NCBI GenBank assembly: GCA_026075535.2
Contig: AP026540.1
Location: forward strand, 12,152,001 to 12,216,000
DNA: 64,000 nt
Direction of reading: 5' to 3'
Source of the DNA: Tricholoma matsutake
Lineage: Eukaryota > Basidiomycota > Agaricomycetes > Agaricales > Tricholomataceae
The position numbers and the translations under genes were made by a program. Below are positions 33,345 to 44,399 of this stretch, piece by piece. Numbering within the stretch: the stretch's first letter is position 1; every line of letters begins with the position of its first letter. Below the pieces are notes generated by a model, which saw only the letters and a list, made by a program, of their open reading frames with translations, made no database searches and had not been told where the DNA came from.

Positions 33345-34565
33345 GGCATTTTCCAGCTCATGTTGTGATGACATGAGTTCATCTCATGTCTTCGGCAGAT
33401 CATCTAAGGTAGGGCCGCCAACGTCACGTGGCCAGCGTGACAATGTCCAAATACGTCAGAAATGCCATTAGAGATGGCTCTGACCGCTCCACAACAACGT
33501 TATAAGAGATTTTGCTGCACAGAAACACGATGAAATGTACAACAATCATCTAGTTATAGTTAGTTTTACGTGACATTTATTATTCAGTTCAAATTTTCAA
33601 ATTTTACATTCTGAACGTCCAAGTCACGTCAATATCCAAGTGTCGTGTCTGTAAAACTCTTCACTGGTGTCTGATTAACATGGGACGAAAGCGCAAGGCA
33701 ATACTACAAAGCCTCAAAAATCTGAAGCAGGCATTCCTTCCATCTGCCCTTGCCAAGAAATGAAGAAAGCTGGAGCTCGAGTCTGGCAGTAATTCATCGG
33801 AGAATGCTGAAAAGGAAAACAATCCAGTATGTGTAACCTTCAAACAACTAGTGCATCATTTTACTAATGAAAGAAAAGGATGCAACATCAGTATCTTTCT
33901 TGTCAATGAGAACCACAAAAAGTACTTACATGGATGGACACTGTTTCGACCTCCACATCCAAGAACATGTTGGCATCGCTCTGGGGCGCACCAGCGGCTG
34001 GAAACTCTCATCTTGCGATTGAATCCCCTTTTGGACAATATCATTCTGGTATTCCAGACTTGTCATTGGCGGCATCGAAGTCCTACTTACATGTATTTAA
34101 TCTCGCGACCATTCGGGACATGGACTCGGATGACAGCGTGTCGATAATAATTGCACGTAGTACTTACTCTGATTCATTTTTAGTACATAGATAGCCTCTC
34201 AGTAGTATATAGTAACGTTCACAATGTAGATTATTAGCTCAAAATCCTATAGTTGTTCGTATTTCTGCTCGAATTTGGATTCGTTTGACAAACCGTCGGG
34301 CAGAGAGCTACATATTGTACATTATAATAATCTTGTGCACAAAAATACGGCGCAGATGGGGTGTAAGGTTGAGTACAGACCATTTTTCTACCCCACCACC
34401 AAATTTGGACTGTGATGTCACTCAAAAGTAATGCCACGTGACGTTGGCAGCTTGTGGATGTCCCCTACCTTAGCAATGATGTGCATATCTCCAGTAGACA
34501 GCCACATGACACTGATCTGGTCACAAGGCTTCGAGACAACTGACATAAGCCATTGCCCAAAAAAG
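33345..34565 (+). repeat. dispersed repeat R1, copy 1, interrupted by an insertion
   Basis: GGAGGCATTTTCCAGCTCAT..GGCAGATCATCTA (33352-33406), continued after the insertion by GCAATGATGTGCATAT..GCCATTGCCC (34473-34565), matches the reverse complement of 47460-47614. Only about 155 bp belong to the repeat; the rest is the inserted element 33407-34470. Confidence 0.85.
33407..34470. mobile_element. Tc1/mariner-type element, 1064 bp, TA target duplication
   Basis: The ends are AGGTAGGGCCGCCAACGTCA on the left and the reverse complement of AGGTAGGGGACATCC..GCCAACGTCACGTGGC on the right. TA lies on both sides (33405-33406, 34471-34472). The uninterrupted repeat copy at 47.5 kb reads ATCATCTAGCAATGATG, proving the insertion point and the 2-bp duplication. 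On the plus strand a frame from 33680 (MGRKRKAILQSLKNLKQAFL) may be the first part of a transposase, but it stops at 33761 and no DDE core is present. Probably a deletion derivative. Confidence 0.88.
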
Positions 34566-34800
34566 GTGTTTTATTGGCAAAGATTGCATACAATTTCTGT
34601 GCTGGTAATAATAATTTGTAATCATTCGATGGTGCGGAATATCATCTCATCAGGTGATCTTAGTCGCATCGTGTCAAGACTCATTTTGTCAGGTGACCAT
34701 ATGGATCTGAAGCCTCATGCACAACATTTGTTCTTTGTCTTCTTACATCGACATATCTTCCTCACCTTCTGGTCAATAGGTCCTCTTTACTATCCCAGCT

Positions 34801-36116
34801 ATGCCACCATCAAGGTCTTCTGGACACAAGAGACCCCAAGCATCTGAATCAACTGCATCAAAGCATCTGCAGGCAAAGGGCTTTGTTCCTGGGGAAGGGG
34901 AGAGGAGTGTGAAAGAAGATATTCATCATCTGAAGAAGATAGATATACCTGATGATGCCAGTCAAATCAAAGTGCATGTTTCTTTGACTATTCTGATTTT
35001 ATCCTGAACTCTGACATGGTACAACCCAGCTTGCCCTTGAGATGCACCTTCATGTCTTAATGGGTGCCGTAACCAACACATCAGTTCCTGAGGCCCCTGA
35101 TAATCATACCTTAAACACCTTTTCACAACGTTTCACCTCTGCTGGTGAAATAAATGCTTTGCTCAAAGGCAATACCCACAATACCCGGTTTCAAGCAACA
35201 GATAAAGCGGCACTTGATGCAATCATAGAGCTTCGCAGGCGATGCAATGTGGTGCCAGACTCAAATATTGCCCTCAATATTGCTTGCATCCTGGAGCATG
35301 ATCTTCGATTGATCTTTTTGAAGGTTCACTCATTTGGTCTACCAGCATGGTGCCCTGATCTTCTTGGTGGCACACACACTTCGTTGTATAATGGAGCTTT
35401 TGAGTCAATCGCTATCTGGACTTTTGAGCAGGCTGCTACTACATTTTCTTACCAACATCTTGCTCCGAATCTTGCTTACCTCCAGAATAGACCTGTCCTC
35501 GAGAAATTATATCGCAATTTCATGTGGGGTTATATGAAGAAGCTTGCAGCAAAGGAGGCAAAAGAGAAGGGCAGTGTCTGTTGAGGTGTTGAGGAGAACA
35601 AAGCATACAAGAACCACCAATTGGTACCATTTTCAAGTTATTTTGATCTTTCAGACTTGAATCACTAAATTTCGCTCTAGCTTACTCTCAAGCGCCGCAC
35701 TTATCTGAAGGACCATGGCTGGAACCAGCATATCAGGCTTCTAGCTGGTTCATATGAGTGCATGTCTGATGATGAGAGGAACCCTGATGGTGGTTTCTTC
35801 ATTATGAGGAAGCAAGCACACAATCCCCACATCACTGACTTTCTGCACCACATCGACAATAGCTGCAAAGCAGGGAACCCTCTTGTCACTCAGCAATTGT
35901 GCTCACTATGCCACGGCCCCAATTGCACTTCCTCTGAAGAGTGATTGTCTTTCGACTGACTCTGATCCTGATTGGAAGGATATGCCCCGATGCACTTTCA
36001 TGAAGAAGTATGGGAACCATGTTCAGGCTTTGTATAAGCTTCCGACAGCCACAGAATTGGTGGCCCTTGAAGATGGCGAGGAGGAGGAGGAGGAGGAGGA
36101 GGAGGAGGAGAACTAG
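34801..36116 (+). pseudogene. uncharacterised repeat-family protein (VPIDWFDP family), copy 2
   Basis: Same block order as copy 1 at 8606-10250: basic N-terminus (34801-34970), LALEMHLHVLMGAV and FSQRFTSAGEINALLKG (35030-35170), FGLPAWCPDLLGGTHTSLYN with TFEQAATTFSYQHLAPNLAY (35330-35480), LEKLYRNFMWGYMKKLAAKE, then YLKDHGWNQHIRLLAGSYE, MSDDERNPDGGFFIM and ITDFLHHIDN (35700-35860). The end is WKDMPRCTFMKKYGNHVQAL, YKLPTATELVALE and poly-Glu (35970-36114). The longest frame (35042-35584) is open for 180 codons, so this copy is better preserved, but frame changes and stops (35582, 35942) remain. The VPIDWFDP block itself has been lost. Function unknown. Confidence 0.65.
36078..36110 (+). repeat. 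(GAG)11 microsatellite
   Basis: Eleven GAG triplets encode poly-Glu at the acidic C-terminus of the VPIDWFDP-family copy 2. Confidence 0.95.
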
Positions 36117-36360
36117 CAGGGCAAGCAGGAGCAGATGCAAGCTTAAATGGCCTGGGGCCCATCACGTCTTGTTGCAACTCACAACTTACATGGTAATAGC
36201 ATATGTCCTGCAGTAGTTATGATTGCTCTTACTCTATGTTAGTATGCCTTTATGAATATGACTATGTTTTATGAACTTTGTAAGTACGTCGTGGCCTAGG
36301 CTGATTGGTGACTAGTCAGGTTGATCATGTTTGCGTTGACTGATTGGCCACAACTCTTGT

Positions 36361-37369
36361 AAGTATTGTTCTTTCACATTCATGGCTTCAGGTAGCCTTC
36401 AACCGTTGTTTGGGCCCCAGGTAAGCTTTTTTTCTTATTTCTTCATGTTTCTTTTTACTAATCAACTCTATCTTAGGTGTTTTTATGTAACTTATAACAA
36501 CTCCACCCGAGACACCCCATGCCCAAACCCTGCACCACAACCACGGGAACGAGATGACGGGGGAACGACAAGATGACAAACAACACCAAATGAAGACAGC
36601 AACGGCGAGGTATGCGAATGCCAGGGGAACAGACACAGATGGGCCCAAACGACATCTATCATCGTTTGTGCCCTGGGTGAGTTTTTGTCATTTCTTTCTT
36701 TTTACTAATCTATTGTATTTTAGGCTATCAACATTTTGTAATGACAGACCCACACTGGGACAGGCCAGGACACCCCATGTCACCGCTGCAAGCCTCTGCC
36801 CGCAAGGTGTGTAGCAGGGTGATGACAGGCAACAAATGACATTAACAATGACAAGAGGACAATGACGAGAAAATGAGGAGGAAGGGGAAATGAAGACAGG
36901 GACAACGATGGGGAGACGATGAGATGACATGGAGGAGGGAAAGAAGAAAAAGGCCCAAGAGATGTCGATGTCTCTTGGGCCATAGGTAAGTTTTTTTGTT
37001 TGTTTCTCTTTCTTTTTCTTTTTCTTTTGTACTAACTAAATTGAACTACTGGCAACAGGGATGACAATGACAATGATTGGATGGCACCTGACACCCAAGC
37101 AACAGCGACAGACGAGCATGCGGGCACAATGACGATGACAGGAGAACGACGAACGATGATGACACCCTTGCCCCTTGCTCTCTATGTGAGGGGAAGGCTC
37201 CCTCCCACCTCTACCACCACCACTTCCACGTCCACTCCCACACCACTAAGCACTACCCACAGCTGCAAACAAGCTGATCGGACACAACATAGGCGCCTAG
37301 GTATGTTTTTTGTGCTCAATTCTTGTTTTTTACTAGCTAACTAACACTGTTCTTTCTTTTTTAGGATCT
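36361..37369 (+). repeat. GC-rich repeat with four intron-like modules
   Basis: Intron-like modules at 36421-36476 (GTAAGC..TTACTAAT..CTTAG), 36677-36723 (GTGAGT..TTACTAAT..TTTTAG), 36986-37058 (GTAAGT..TACTAAC..CAACAG) and 37301-37364 (GTATGT..CTAACTAAC..TTTTAG). The first three directly follow a half or full inverted repeat of the GGCCCAAA..TTTGGGCC type; the best is GGCCCAAGAGA/TCTCTTGGGCC at 36952-36981. A dispersed palindrome lies at 36785. The exon-like parts are Thr/Asp-rich low complexity with no family match. The Ty3 element at 37370 is inserted 5 bp after the last module, and the repeat resumes at 43613. Confidence 0.6.
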
Positions 37370-37769
37370 TGTTAGGAAACCACCCCATTACCTAATAAAA
37401 TTTCATTTTATTTATTATGTCAAATTATGCTACATGACGCCAAATGATGCTACACTTTGATAGCATGAGAATTTTATTTCGCATGCATCAAAATGTATGC
37501 GCATGTATGAGTGCGTCGGTAACAACAATGTACAATATATGTAACATAGTATATAAACCCTAAATATACGCCTAGGGGACCCCAGTTGTGTTCTCTTAGG
37601 TATTCCACCTACGTTTTCGGTGTGAAAGGCCTATCTCAACAAACTCACCTATTAATAACCCCTCACATCAAAACCATCAATTCCCCCATCACAAGCACAG
37701 ATCCCGCCCCCTTCTTGTAGAGAGAACTCGCACGGTCTTAGCTAGCAGATAGTGGGTGTCGCCCTAACA
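37370..37769 (+). repeat. 5' LTR of chromovirus 1
   Basis: A TATA box (TATATAAA, 37550-37557) lies 34 bp before AGTTGTGTTCT (37584-37594), which would be the start of the transcript. The LTR is 400 bp; the other copy is 43209-43607. Confidence 0.95.
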
Positions 37770-37771
37770 GA

Positions 37772-37782
37772 AGAACACAACT
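37772..37782 (+). promoter_or_regulatory. self-primer binding site of chromovirus 1
   Basis: AGAACACAACT begins 2 nt after the LTR and is the exact complement of AGTTGTGTTCT, the predicted first 11 nt of the transcript. This is the arrangement known from Tf1, which primes reverse transcription with its own folded 5' end rather than a tRNA. No tRNA-type primer site is present. Confidence 0.8.
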
Positions 37783-38256
37783 ACCCATATCAGTGCACCT
37801 TCTCTTACTTGCGCATACGTCATTGTTTCACCGTGCCACATCCGATTACTCACCCTTTTGGCACAAGCCAGAAGTACTTGTATATATGTAATCTACCTTT
37901 TCTTTCATAAGCCAATGCCAGGCCTTGCCTTACATTGCGACCACCAGTGATCAAGAGGCAGCGCTCATCATTAGGACAGCTGCAACCAGACAACCGATCA
38001 GATCTGGTTTAGTTACGATTTACATTACTCTATTCAGACGACTATTTTAGTTACAAGCTGAATTCAGTGATATCCCCAAGATCAGGCACTGTTGGAAGGG
38101 TTGTTGATCTGAAGTGTCAAATTAGGCGCCTGACAAACAACGAACGATTGACGAACCTCAACAAACCTTATCATGTGACCCATAAACGTTTGGAGAGGTC
38201 TCGAAGAAAAAATTTTGAATTTGTCGAAGAAGTGATTCATCACAGATTCTACAATT

Positions 38257-39357
38257 ATGTCTGAACCTTCAACTTCTAATCCCGGTCCTAATCCTGTTCC
38301 CATACCAGCACTAGAGGCAAAAATTGATGCACTCACAGCGCAAATGTCGCAATTAGTGTCAGTATTGGCAGCATCACAGCCCAGACAAGCGGAAGTACAG
38401 CCAGAGACGATAGGAGAAAGAGATGATGAGATGGAGGAGATGGTGGAGTGGATATCGCAGGAGGATGAGACGGTGGAGAAATCCGGAAATGGAAAAGCGC
38501 ACTTACCTAAGTACGCACCCCCGCAAATCTTTGACGGTACCATGGAGAATACAAAATCCTTCATCAGCTCTATAGTATTGTACATCCATGGGAGGAAGCC
38601 AGAGGTTCATACAGCCAAGTCTAGGATTATGTCTGCTCTCTCATACATTCAGGGGGGGAAAGCACAGTTCTGGAGAAATGAGGCTATTAATCAAATTGCC
38701 ATGGGAAATAAACCATTTGCAACCTTCAAGGAATTTCTGGAGAGATTGGAGGCACAGTTTGGAGACCCTAATCCAAAGGTGACAGCCAATGCTAAATTAA
38801 AAACCATGCACCAAGGTTCTTTAATGGCAGATGAATTTATTTTGCAGTTCAAAGCAGAAGCTTTGCAAACGGACATGGGAGAAGCTGCGTTGGTAGAGTT
38901 TTTGAAAGCAGGATTAAATCCCTCCTTATTCAAGTCTATCTACCGACTACCTTCTATGCCAGAGAAATTGGACGAGTGGTGTAATTGGGCAATGTGCCTT
39001 GACCGGCAATATCAGCAGGAACAGGCAGAGTCAAAGTTGATGTACGGAAGTAGTAAATTTGGAAAGTCATCTGGAGGAAAGTCCGAGAAAGGAAAGGCAC
39101 CTCAGGCGCAAGCTCCAAGGGCACAGCCACCGGCCATGGCAGTGACACCTATAGTTACGGAGTCAGCAGCACCAGCAGAGGCAATGGAGGTTGATCAAGC
39201 AGGAAGATGAGCCCCACTTAAATGTTTTAACTGTGGGCAGTTAGGACACATTTCTAGGAATTGTAGGCAGAAAAGAAAGATAAGGGAAGCTACAATCAAG
39301 GAGGTAAAGCCAGAGGAAGGCAAGCAGAAGAATTTTTTGGAAGAGTCCCAGTGAAGG
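38257..39357 (+). pseudogene. gag of chromovirus 1, one premature TGA
   Basis: Coiled-coil N-terminus (LEAKIDALTAQMSQLVSVL), Ty3 gag core (PPQIFDGTMENTKSFISSIV, ALSYIQGGKAQFWRNEAI, FKEFLERLEAQFGDPNP, VEFLKAGLNPSLFKSIYRLP) and, after an in-frame TGA at 39208, the CCHC knuckle CFNCGQ-LGHISRNC. The TGA sits at a basic position before APLKCFNC and is best explained as CGA>TGA. Without it gag would be about 365 residues. pol follows in another frame near 39345, the usual layout for a gag-pol frame switch. Confidence 0.9.
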
Positions 39358-42300
39358 TTTCCCCATTGGTGACCCAGAATCGTTACAATGTATTAGTATC
39401 CGAGGAAACCCAGAGTAAATCAGAAAAGGAAATCGAGGAGGAGTATAACTGTTCTGAATCATGTGACAAAAAGGAGTACAACTGTTGTCAATCATGTGAC
39501 AAAGAAAATTGCTGAGCACTATTTCCGAAATCCCCTAAATTCTTTATTCGCTCTGCGCGAATAGAACCCGAAATCACCTTGACTGTGAGATTGAAGACAG
39601 TGGACACACATGCAGCTATTGATGTGGAAGCATTGCTTGATAGTGGTGCTACAGGATTATTTATTAATTGATCCTTAATTACCGGAAACGGTATTAACAC
39701 ACGCAAGCTGGTGCAACCTATAATGGTGTACAATATTGACGGAACAGTCAATCGTGGAGGAACTATCAAGGAGGAGGTGACTATGGTACTAAAGTATCAG
39801 GAGCATCAGGAGTGAGCCATATTCGAAGTGTGCGATCTTGGGAAAACCAATCTAATAATAGGATGTCCATGGTTACGGAAGCATAATCCCGAAATTGATT
39901 GGAAAACTGGGAAAGTACAAATGACTCATTGTCCTAAGGAATGTAATGTGTATGGGAGGAAGATGAAGAAGGAAAAAAGGAAAAAGAGAGAGAAAGAACG
40001 TCCGAGAAAGTATTCTGTTATGATGGAGGAAGTGGAGGATGAGGAAATGCCAAATGGGGAAGTTCCGATCATGATTGAGAAAGAAGAGCAGAAGCAAACC
40101 TTTAGAACAATTTGTGGAGGACAGTCATGGGACAAGAATATTGTGAAGGTGGAGAAGCCAGTGGAGGAATGGGTGCCAAAAGTGTATCATGAACATCTAT
40201 CAGTGTTCCAGAAGAAGGAGTCTGAGCGAATGCCAGTGTGGAAGCCATGGGATCATGTGATTGAGATGAAGCCAGGGTTTGTGCTGAAGAAGTCAAAGGT
40301 ATATCCATTATCTCTGATGGAACAACAAGAAGTGGATGCATTCCTGAAGGAGCAATTGCACAAAGGATACATATGACCTTTGAAATCACCGCAGACGTCA
40401 CCAATATTCTTCGTGCCAAAGAAAGACCAAAGGAAGAGGATGTGTACAGATTATAGGTATTTGAATGAGTGGACAGTGAAGAACGCGTACCCCCTGCCAT
40501 TGATCTCAGAAATAATTGACAAGGTGGGAAAAGCCAAGGTCTTTACAAAATTGGATTTACGATGGGGATACAACAATGTATGAATAAAGAAAGGAGATGA
40601 GTGGAAGGCAGCATTTGCCACGTGTCGAGGATCCTTCGAGCCACTTGTCATGTTTTTTGGGATGACTAATAGTCCCCCGACCTTTCAAAATATGATGAAC
40701 GACATTTTCAAGGATGTAATAGACAAAGGCATGGTAATAATATTTATTGACGACATTCTGATATTCACAGAGGATGAAGAAAATCATGAGGCAATAGTAC
40801 AGGAGGTGTTATGGAGGTTGGTGGAGAATGATCTATTTTTGAAACCAGAGAAGTGTGTGTTTGGGGCAAGCGAGATTGAGTTCCTAGGATTATTGATTGG
40901 CCCTGACGGAATCAAAATGGATCTGATCAAGGTACAGGCGATCACAGATTGGCCTGCGCCCACCTGTGTCAAGGAGGTTCAAGCCTTCTTGGGACTCACA
41001 AATTATTATCGTCGCTTTGTGCACAATTTTTCTAAAATTGCCGCACCCTTACATAACCTTACACGAAAGGGAGTAGTATGGAGGTGGGGAGAGCAGCAGC
41101 AGACAGTGTTTGAGGAGTTGAAGAGGAAGTTTGTGGAGGGACCAATATTAGCCCCAGTAGATTTCACATGCCCTTTGCGAGTGGAATCCGATGCATCCAA
41201 TTTTGCTACTGGAGCGGTATTATCAATGCTGTGCGAAGATGACAAATGGCATCCTTGTGCATACTTGTCAAAAGGGTTGAATGATGTGGAGAGGAATTAT
41301 GATGTGCATGACAAAGAGATGTTGGGGATAATACGAGCATTGGAGGCATGGAGGCATTATTTGGAGGGATGTACGCATCAGATTGAGATCTGGACGGATC
41401 ATCAAAATCTGCAATACTTCATGTCCACTAAAAAGCTTAATCGCTGGCAAGCACGTTGGGCACTATTCCTATCACGTTTCAACTTTCACTTGGTCCACAA
41501 AGTGGGAAGCTTAATGAGGAAAGCAGATGCATTATCCAGATGTATTGATCATAAAAGGGGGGTGGAGGAGGACAATAAAAATGTTACCTTACTCAAACCC
41601 GAATACTTTCGCATTTGCGCTATGCGTCAAGGGCATCTATTAATAGATAGCTCGGAAATGGAAATGTTGTCTAAAATTAGACAATGTTCGGAAATGGACG
41701 ATGAAGTAGTAGAAGCCATGAAAGCTCTGAAGGGAGAGAAGAAAGGTAATATCAAAGGAGATGAATGGGCTGAGGAACAAGGGTTGGTGTTGTTTTGAGG
41801 AAAGGTGTATGTACCGAAGGATCAGGATTTGCGAAGGGAGATCGTCCAGTTACATCACAATATGCTGATTGCCAGACACCCAGGAAGATGGAAGACGTTG
41901 GAATTAGTAATGAGAAATTATTGGTGGCCCGGAATTTTGAAGTATGTGTTGGGGTATGTGGATGGATGTGATACGTGCATGAGGGGGAAGAAATTTCCAG
42001 AGAAACCTGCAGGAAAATTAATGCCAAACCCTGTACCTAAAGCACCGTGGCGAGATATATCTGTGGATTTTATTACCGGATTACCTGAGGCTCAAGGGTA
42101 CGATGCAATATTCATAGTATGCGACCGCTTTACAAAGGAGGTCCATATTATTCCTACTACTACAGAAACCTCATCATTGGGCTTGGCATGCCTCTATCTA
42201 AATCAGGTATGGCGGTTACATGGGTTACCCGATACTGTTATCTCTGATTGTGGACCACAATTTGCTTCCGCGTTTGAACAACATATTGAAAATTCAAACT

Positions 42301-43197
42301 AAATTATCTATGGCATATCACCCGCAGACTGATGGGCAGACAGAGAGAATGAATCAGGAGTTGGAGCAGTACCTACGTATGTTTGTCAACTACCAACAAA
42401 CTGACTGGCCCAAATGGTTGGCAATTGCCGAATTTTCCCACAATAACAAATTCCATTTGGCTACTTGTATGTCACACTTTTTCGCAAATTATGGATATCA
42501 TCCTCACATGGGAGTAGAACCCAGAAGGGAAGTCAAAGTACAGTCGATAGAAGACTTTGTATCTAAGATGCAAAAGGTACAAGAGGAAGCAGAGGCGGCA
42601 TTGAAGAAAGCACGTGATGACATGATGCAACACATGAATCGTACTCGAGCACGCACTCCAGAGTACAAAGTTGGTGACTTGGTATGGCTAAGTACCAAGG
42701 ACCTGAATATTCCACGACCTTCGAGGAAACTTACGGAAAAACAAGTTGGCCCATATGCGATCTCTAAAGTAATCTTGCCTAATGCGGTAGTGCTAAAATT
42801 ACCCCGATCATTCAAGATTGATCCCGAGATTAATGTATCCCGCCTATGCCCTTACCGCCCGCCCACTATTCCTGGCCAACAAACTACTCCGCAACCTCCA
42901 ATAATAGTAGAAGGTGCTCCAGAATACATAGTTGAAGAAATTCTAGACTCACGTCTTCGACGGAACAAATTGGAGTTCTTAATAAAGTGGAAAAACTATA
43001 CCGACAAAAATAATTCGTGGGAACCCGAAGAGAATTGTAAGCGAGCGCGTAATGCAATCGCCCAATTCTTTAAACATAATCCGAATGCTCCGCATCACAT
43101 TGCGAGAATGGTGTATGAGGGGATGAAATTCCGGCCTTACCAAAATTTCACAGAGGGGACAAATGTAATATTTTCTCGCCTGGAAGTCGAGGCATAA
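39358..43197 (+). pseudogene. pol of chromovirus 1 (PR-RT-RH-IN-chromodomain), inactivated
   Basis: Protease: LLDSGATGLFIN (39635). [32 protein letters not shown], active site FIDD (40747). RNase H: VESDASNFATGAVLS and EMLGIIRALEAWRHY. Integrase: zinc finger HH..CDTC (41850-41980), D in DISVDFITGLPE, D in VISDCGPQF, E in MNQELEQYLR. C-terminal chromodomain: VEEILDSRLRRNKLEFLIKW and NSWEPEENC (42930-43040). In-frame TGAs at 39669, 39813, 40374, 40581 and 41796 all replace family arginines. There is one frameshift near 42270 inside the integrase core. The RT catalytic pair is intact but the protein cannot be made. Confidence 0.93.
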
Positions 43198-43206
43198 AAG
43201 GGGGGT
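43195..43206 (+). promoter_or_regulatory. polypurine tract of chromovirus 1
   Basis: AAAAGGGGGGTA directly precedes the 3' LTR at 43209, the expected plus-strand primer position. Confidence 0.85.
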
Positions 43207-43208
43207 AA

Positions 43209-43607
43209 TGTTAGGAAACCACCCCATTACCTAATAAAATTTCATTTTATTTATTATGTTGAATTACGTACATGACACCAAATGATGCTACACTTTGATA
43301 GCGTGAGAATTTTATTTTGCACACATCAAAATGTACATGCATGTATGAGTGCGTCGGTAACAACAATGTACAATATATGTAACATGGTATATAAACCCTA
43401 AATATACGCCTAGGGGACCCCAGTTGTGTTCTCTTAGGTATTCCACCTACGTTTTCGGTGTGAAAGGCCTATCTCAACAAACTCACCTATTAATAACCCC
43501 TCGCATCAAAACCATCAATTCCCCCATCATGAGCGTGGATCCTGCCCCCTTCTTGTAGAGAGAACCCGCACGGTCTTAGCTAGCAGATAGTGGGTGTCGC
43601 CCTAACA
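43209..43607 (+). repeat. 3' LTR of chromovirus 1
   Basis: 399 bp, collinear with the 5' LTR. Most differences are transitions, several at CG positions (for example CGCATGCATC versus TGCACACATC). Confidence 0.95.
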
Positions 43608-43612
43608 GATCT

Positions 43613-44040
43613 AAACTACAGGTAATGACGAGCAGCAGGGTTTGGATGATGGAGAGGGGTGCTGGGATACCTGCACAGTACGCACCTACGCACCCCCGAA
43701 TCTGTGCTATGTCACGCTAACCCCCCCCAAACTCACTGAAACAGGCATTGTACCAACCCCAGCACCTCACAACCATGAGGGACCACCCAGCACTGGCTTC
43801 TACGCCAGCATGCAACTGCTCACTGGGTAGATTGTGGGTGCTACAACCCTACGACGGCGTTGGACAGCGCCAGGATGCCAGCATGACCCACCAGCCACCT
43901 CCAGTCTCACGAGCGACTGCTCGTGGGGTGGATCATGGCTCAAATGGTGCCGATGATGACAGCACAGCCCAGCACCCACCCCCACTACTGATGACACGGC
44001 GGGCGACTGTGCTCTCTCCATAAATACAGAGGCCACAGGG
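43613..44040 (+). repeat. continuation of the GC-rich repeat after the Ty3 insertion
   Basis: Carries two more dispersed palindromes (43808, weak; ACGAGCGACTGCTCGT at 43909). No coding assignment. Confidence 0.5.
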
Positions 44041-44399
44041 TCATCCCAACACTCCTGCTCACTCAGTTTGACAAACCTAATGCATAGATAATTGTCACTA
44101 ATTACTTACTCACTAATACATATTCTAATCTATGTTTCTTGTGAGTCTGCATTGCAATCGCGTCCACCATCATATATGATCATATGATGAGTCACAGCAA
44201 AAGTAACATCATGTGATGTAGTTGAGTATGAGTGAGGTCTATCTTAAGACAAATGAGGCTATGTAGTTCTTCGGTACCCTCCCATTGCTGGGAGCCTGTG
44301 TGCACACCAATATTACTTTTTTGACTCTCATGTAATTATTATGTTTCCTATCTACGTTTACGGTTGAGTGACCAATTAATGAGCATAACATCCTTCTTC
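44041..44399. other. no recognisable feature
   Basis: AT-rich spacer between the GC-rich repeat and the CACTA remnant. No gene or repeat end seen. Confidence 0.4.

Larger units (their letters stand above)
37370..43607 (+). mobile_element. Ty3 chromovirus 1, full length, 6238 bp
   Basis: LTRs at 37370-37769 and 43209-43607 start TGTTAGGAAACC and end GCCCTAACA. The 5-bp target duplication is GATCT (37365-37369, 43608-43612). The order is LTR, self-primer site, gag, protease, RT, RNase H, integrase, chromodomain, polypurine tract, LTR. The two LTRs differ at roughly 5% of sites, mostly C/T and G/A changes, so the copy is not recent. Stops and a frameshift make it non-autonomous. Confidence 0.97.
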
